Assembly (NCBI RefSeq): GCF_048553275.1
Contig: NZ_JBLZMW010000005.1
Span: 1 to 64,000 of the forward strand
Length of the DNA stretch: 64,000 nt
Origin: Pacificoceanicola sp048553275
GTDB lineage: Bacteria; Pseudomonadota; Alphaproteobacteria; Rhodobacterales; Rhodobacteraceae
Direction: 5' to 3'
The notes under the pieces are model-generated. The model did no database searches. It saw only the letters and a program-made list of their open reading frames with translations, and was not told the origin of the DNA. The position numbers and the translations under genes were made by a program. Shown here one piece after another: positions 62,115 through 64,000 of the stretch; position 1 is the first letter of the stretch, and each line of letters begins with the position of its first letter.

Positions 62115-62972
62115 ATGGTCGAGGTTACGTTGGAAGACGAAACGTCAATGTCGGTGATCGTACCGGCCAACAATGAGGCAGCGCTTATCGGCGGCTGCCT
62201 TTCGGCGCTTCTCGGCTCCGACGGGCCGCGAACCGGCGCGGTCGAGATCATCGTCGTAGCCAACGGCTGCAGCGACGACACGGCGGCGCGGGCGCGGGAT
62301 TTCTCCGACCGGTTCGACGAAAAGCGCTGGCCCCTGACCGTGCTGGAACTGGCGGAGGGCGGCAAACTTGGCGCACTCAATGCCGGGGATGCGGCGGCCA
62401 GCGGCGCGATGCGGGTCTATCTCGACGCGGACGTGACGGTCAGCCCGCCACTGCTGGCGCAGATCGCGGAGGCGCTGCACAGCCCGGAGCCGCGCTATGC
62501 CAGCGGGCAGGTCCGGATCACGGCGCGGGGTTTCATAAGCCGGGCCTACGCGCGGATCTGGGCCAGGGTGCCCTTCATGGCCGACTGCGTGCCGGGTTGC
62601 GGGCTGTTTGCGGTGAACCGCGCCGGGCGGCAGCGCTGGGGCGCTTTTCCGGACGTCATCTCTGACGACACGTTCGTTCGGCTCAGCTTCTCCCCGGAGG
62701 AGCGCATCGGCGTCCCCGCCCCCTATGACTGGCCGATTGCCGAGGGTTTTGGCAGGCTGAAAAAGGTGCGGCGGCGGCAGGACGTGGGCGTTGACGAAAT
62801 CGCGCGGACTTATCCCGCGCTGTTGGACAACGACGACAAACCCGCCTTTGGAACCGGGCGAAAACTGCGGCTCGCCCTGCGCGACCCGATCGGCTTTGCG
62901 GTCTATTCCGGGGTTGCGCTGGCGGTAAAGCTGACCAAGGGCACGCAAAGCGATTGGAGCCGGGGCCGATGA
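62115..62972 (+). CDS. GT2-family glycosyltransferase
   Basis: 285 residues, GT-A fold: MSVIVPANNEAALIGGCL at the N-terminus, IIVVANGCSDDTAARARDF, and the metal-binding DxD in VYLDADVTVSP. C-terminal VISDDTFVRLSF supplies the catalytic ED-like acid. No membrane helix apart from a weak C-terminal one. The ATG at 62115 is chosen; one at 62148 is possible. Its stop overlaps the flippase ATG. Confidence 0.9.
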   Translation: MVEVTLEDETSMSVIVPANNEAALIGGCLSALLGSDGPRTGAVEIIVVANGCSDDTAARARDFSDRFDEKRWPLTVLELAEGGKLGALNAGDAAASGAMRVYLDADVTVSPPLLAQIAEALHSPEPRYASGQVRITARGFISRAYARIWARVPFMADCVPGCGLFAVNRAGRQRWGAFPDVISDDTFVRLSFSPEERIGVPAPYDWPIAEGFGRLKKVRRRQDVGVDEIARTYPALLDNDDKPAFGTGRKLRLALRDPIGFAVYSGVALAVKLTKGTQSDWSRGR

Positions 62973-64000
62973 ATGCGCTGATGGGACGTTTCCGGGGAGA
63001 GGGCCTGTCGGCGCGGATCATGCGCTCGTCGCTGCTCACCGTCGGCGGTTTTGGCTTCAGCCAGGTGATCCGCCTGGCCTCAAACCTGATCCTCACCCGC
63101 CTACTCTTTCCCGAAGCCTTCGGCCTCATGGCGCTTGTCATGGTGTTCCTCATGGGGCTGGGCCAATTCTCCGACGTGGGCGTCACTCCCGCAATTCTTC
63201 AGAGCAAACGCGGCGATGACCGCGACTTTCTCAACACCGCCTGGACCATTCAGGTGATGCGCGGTTTCGGCCTGTGGCTGGTCGCCTGCGCCGCAGCCTT
63301 TCCCATGGCCTGGGTCTATGATGAGCCGCAGCTGACTCATCTGCTGCCGGTTGCGGCGCTGACCCTGCTCATCGCCGGGTTCAAACCCACGCGCATGGAC
63401 ACCGCCAACCGCCACCTGCTGCTTGGCCGGGTCACGGTGATCGACATGGGCGTGCAGATCATCGGCGTGCTGGTGGCCGTTGGGCTGGCCTGGCTGACCG
63501 GCTCGGTCTGGGCCCTGGTGATTTCCGGCGTTGTTGGCGGCATTGCGGAGGTGGTGGTGAACAGCACATGCCTCCCCGGCGAGCGTAATCGCATCCGCTG
63601 GGAGAAACCGGCGGCGGAGGAGCTGATCAACTTCGGCAAATGGGTTTTCCTCGCCACCATCGCGGGGTTCCTGTTCTCTCAGGCGGACAAGATCCTGATC
63701 GGCAAGTATCTCGCACTCGATGATTTCGGTGTCTACAACATCGGCTATTTCCTCGCCGCCTTCCCCATGCTGCTTGGCGGGATGGTGACGCGCAAGATCC
63801 TGATCCCGATCTACCGCGAGACCCCGCCGACCCAGAGCCCCGCGAATTTTGCCAAGCTGCGCAAGATGCGCTTTGCCGTCACTGCGATGCTGATGGGCAT
63901 GGTGGCGGTCTTCGCCGCGCTCGGCGTCTGGCTCGTGGCGCTGATGTATGATCCGCGCTATGCCATGGCCGGGCCTGTCATCGTGCTGCTGGCCTGTGCA
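62969..64000 (+). CDS. polysaccharide flippase (MOP/Wzx-like), truncated by the window edge
   Basis: At least 344 residues; no stop before the window ends. N-terminal SSLLTVGGFGFSQVIRLASN, LILTRLLFPEAFGLMALVMV and GVTPAILQSKRGDD are typical of MOP-superfamily lipopolysaccharide flippases, with repeated helices thereafter (LINFGKWVFLATIAGFLFSQ, ADKILIGKYL). It moves lipid-linked glycan units across the inner membrane. The ATG overlaps the GT2 stop (ATGA). Confidence 0.9.
   Translation, partial: MNALMGRFRGEGLSARIMRSSLLTVGGFGFSQVIRLASNLILTRLLFPEAFGLMALVMVFLMGLGQFSDVGVTPAILQSKRGDDRDFLNTAWTIQVMRGFGLWLVACAAAFPMAWVYDEPQLTHLLPVAALTLLIAGFKPTRMDTANRHLLLGRVTVIDMGVQIIGVLVAVGLAWLTGSVWALVISGVVGGIAEVVVNSTCLPGERNRIRWEKPAAEELINFGKWVFLATIAGFLFSQADKILIGKYLALDDFGVYNIGYFLAAFPMLLGGMVTRKILIPIYRETPPTQSPANFAKLRKMRFAVTAMLMGMVAVFAALGVWLVALMYDPRYAMAGPVIVLLACA

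Noticed and set aside
1..64000. tRNA, rRNA, CRISPR array, insertion sequence or prophage
   Set aside because: Read for cloverleafs, regular spacer repeats and transposase or integrase motifs; none seen. A covariance-model search would settle small RNAs.

Overview
The window is a 64 kb, GC-rich, gene-dense chromosomal stretch. It most likely comes from a marine alphaproteobacterium of the Roseobacter/Rhodobacteraceae group. This is an inference from gene content: a VPLPA-type C-terminal sorting signal, a DUF5928-type glycosyltransferase, a cytoplasmic SoeABC-type sulfite dehydrogenase next to sulfoacetaldehyde acetyltransferase, and a glcDEF operon. I found no rRNA, tRNA, CRISPR array, transposase or phage gene. 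Long antisense open frames are common here because of the base composition, and I treated them as shadows.

Layout. 1-6.3 kb: the 3' end of a frameshifted VOC-family gene, an FMN reductase, an OmpA-like lipoprotein, a HTH/alkyltransferase repair protein, a VPLPA-CTERM protein, endonuclease III coupled to a PfkB sugar kinase, and a cytosolic subtilase. 6.3-13.8 kb: polA, a small exported protein, a zinc-finger protein, an orphan ABC ATPase, a HIT protein, and a divergent glycosyltransferase/sulfotransferase pair. 13.8-14.66 kb: a gene-poor stretch with paired GGTAC repeats and a relic of a class D beta-lactamase. 14.66-22.1 kb: a DUF1285 gene divergent from a tightly coupled MoxR/DUF58/DUF4159/GATase-like membrane operon. 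22.1-24.7 kb: a LysR regulator divergent from an oxidoreductase, then Hsp20 with a strong terminator. 24.8-30.8 kb: two tandem trypsin-like proteases and glcD-glcE-(small membrane protein)-glcF for glycolate oxidation. 30.9-40.0 kb: small membrane proteins and an alpha-2-macroglobulin/PBP1C pair. 40.2-46.7 kb: a hybrid histidine kinase, yaaA, recQ, a YggT protein and a thioesterase. 46.8-55.4 kb: organosulfonate catabolism. Xsc cleaves sulfoacetaldehyde to acetyl phosphate and sulfite, Pta makes acetyl-CoA, a citrate synthase sits alongside, and SoeABC oxidises sulfite on the cytoplasmic side. 55.6-64.0 kb: the start of a surface-polysaccharide locus (glycosyltransferases, polymerase-like protein, flippase) that runs off the right edge.

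Most unusual features: a 40-codon reading frame joined by ATGA overlaps to both soeA and soeB; a 48-bp fully symmetric nested palindrome against a GTG start codon; a hybrid kinase whose first receiver has Glu in place of the phospho-acceptor Asp; the paired 21-bp-spaced GGTAC repeats; the beta-lactamase relic; and a roughly 60-bp two-hairpin repeat found twice, with a third partial copy. None of these proves a new system; they are the places most worth checking.
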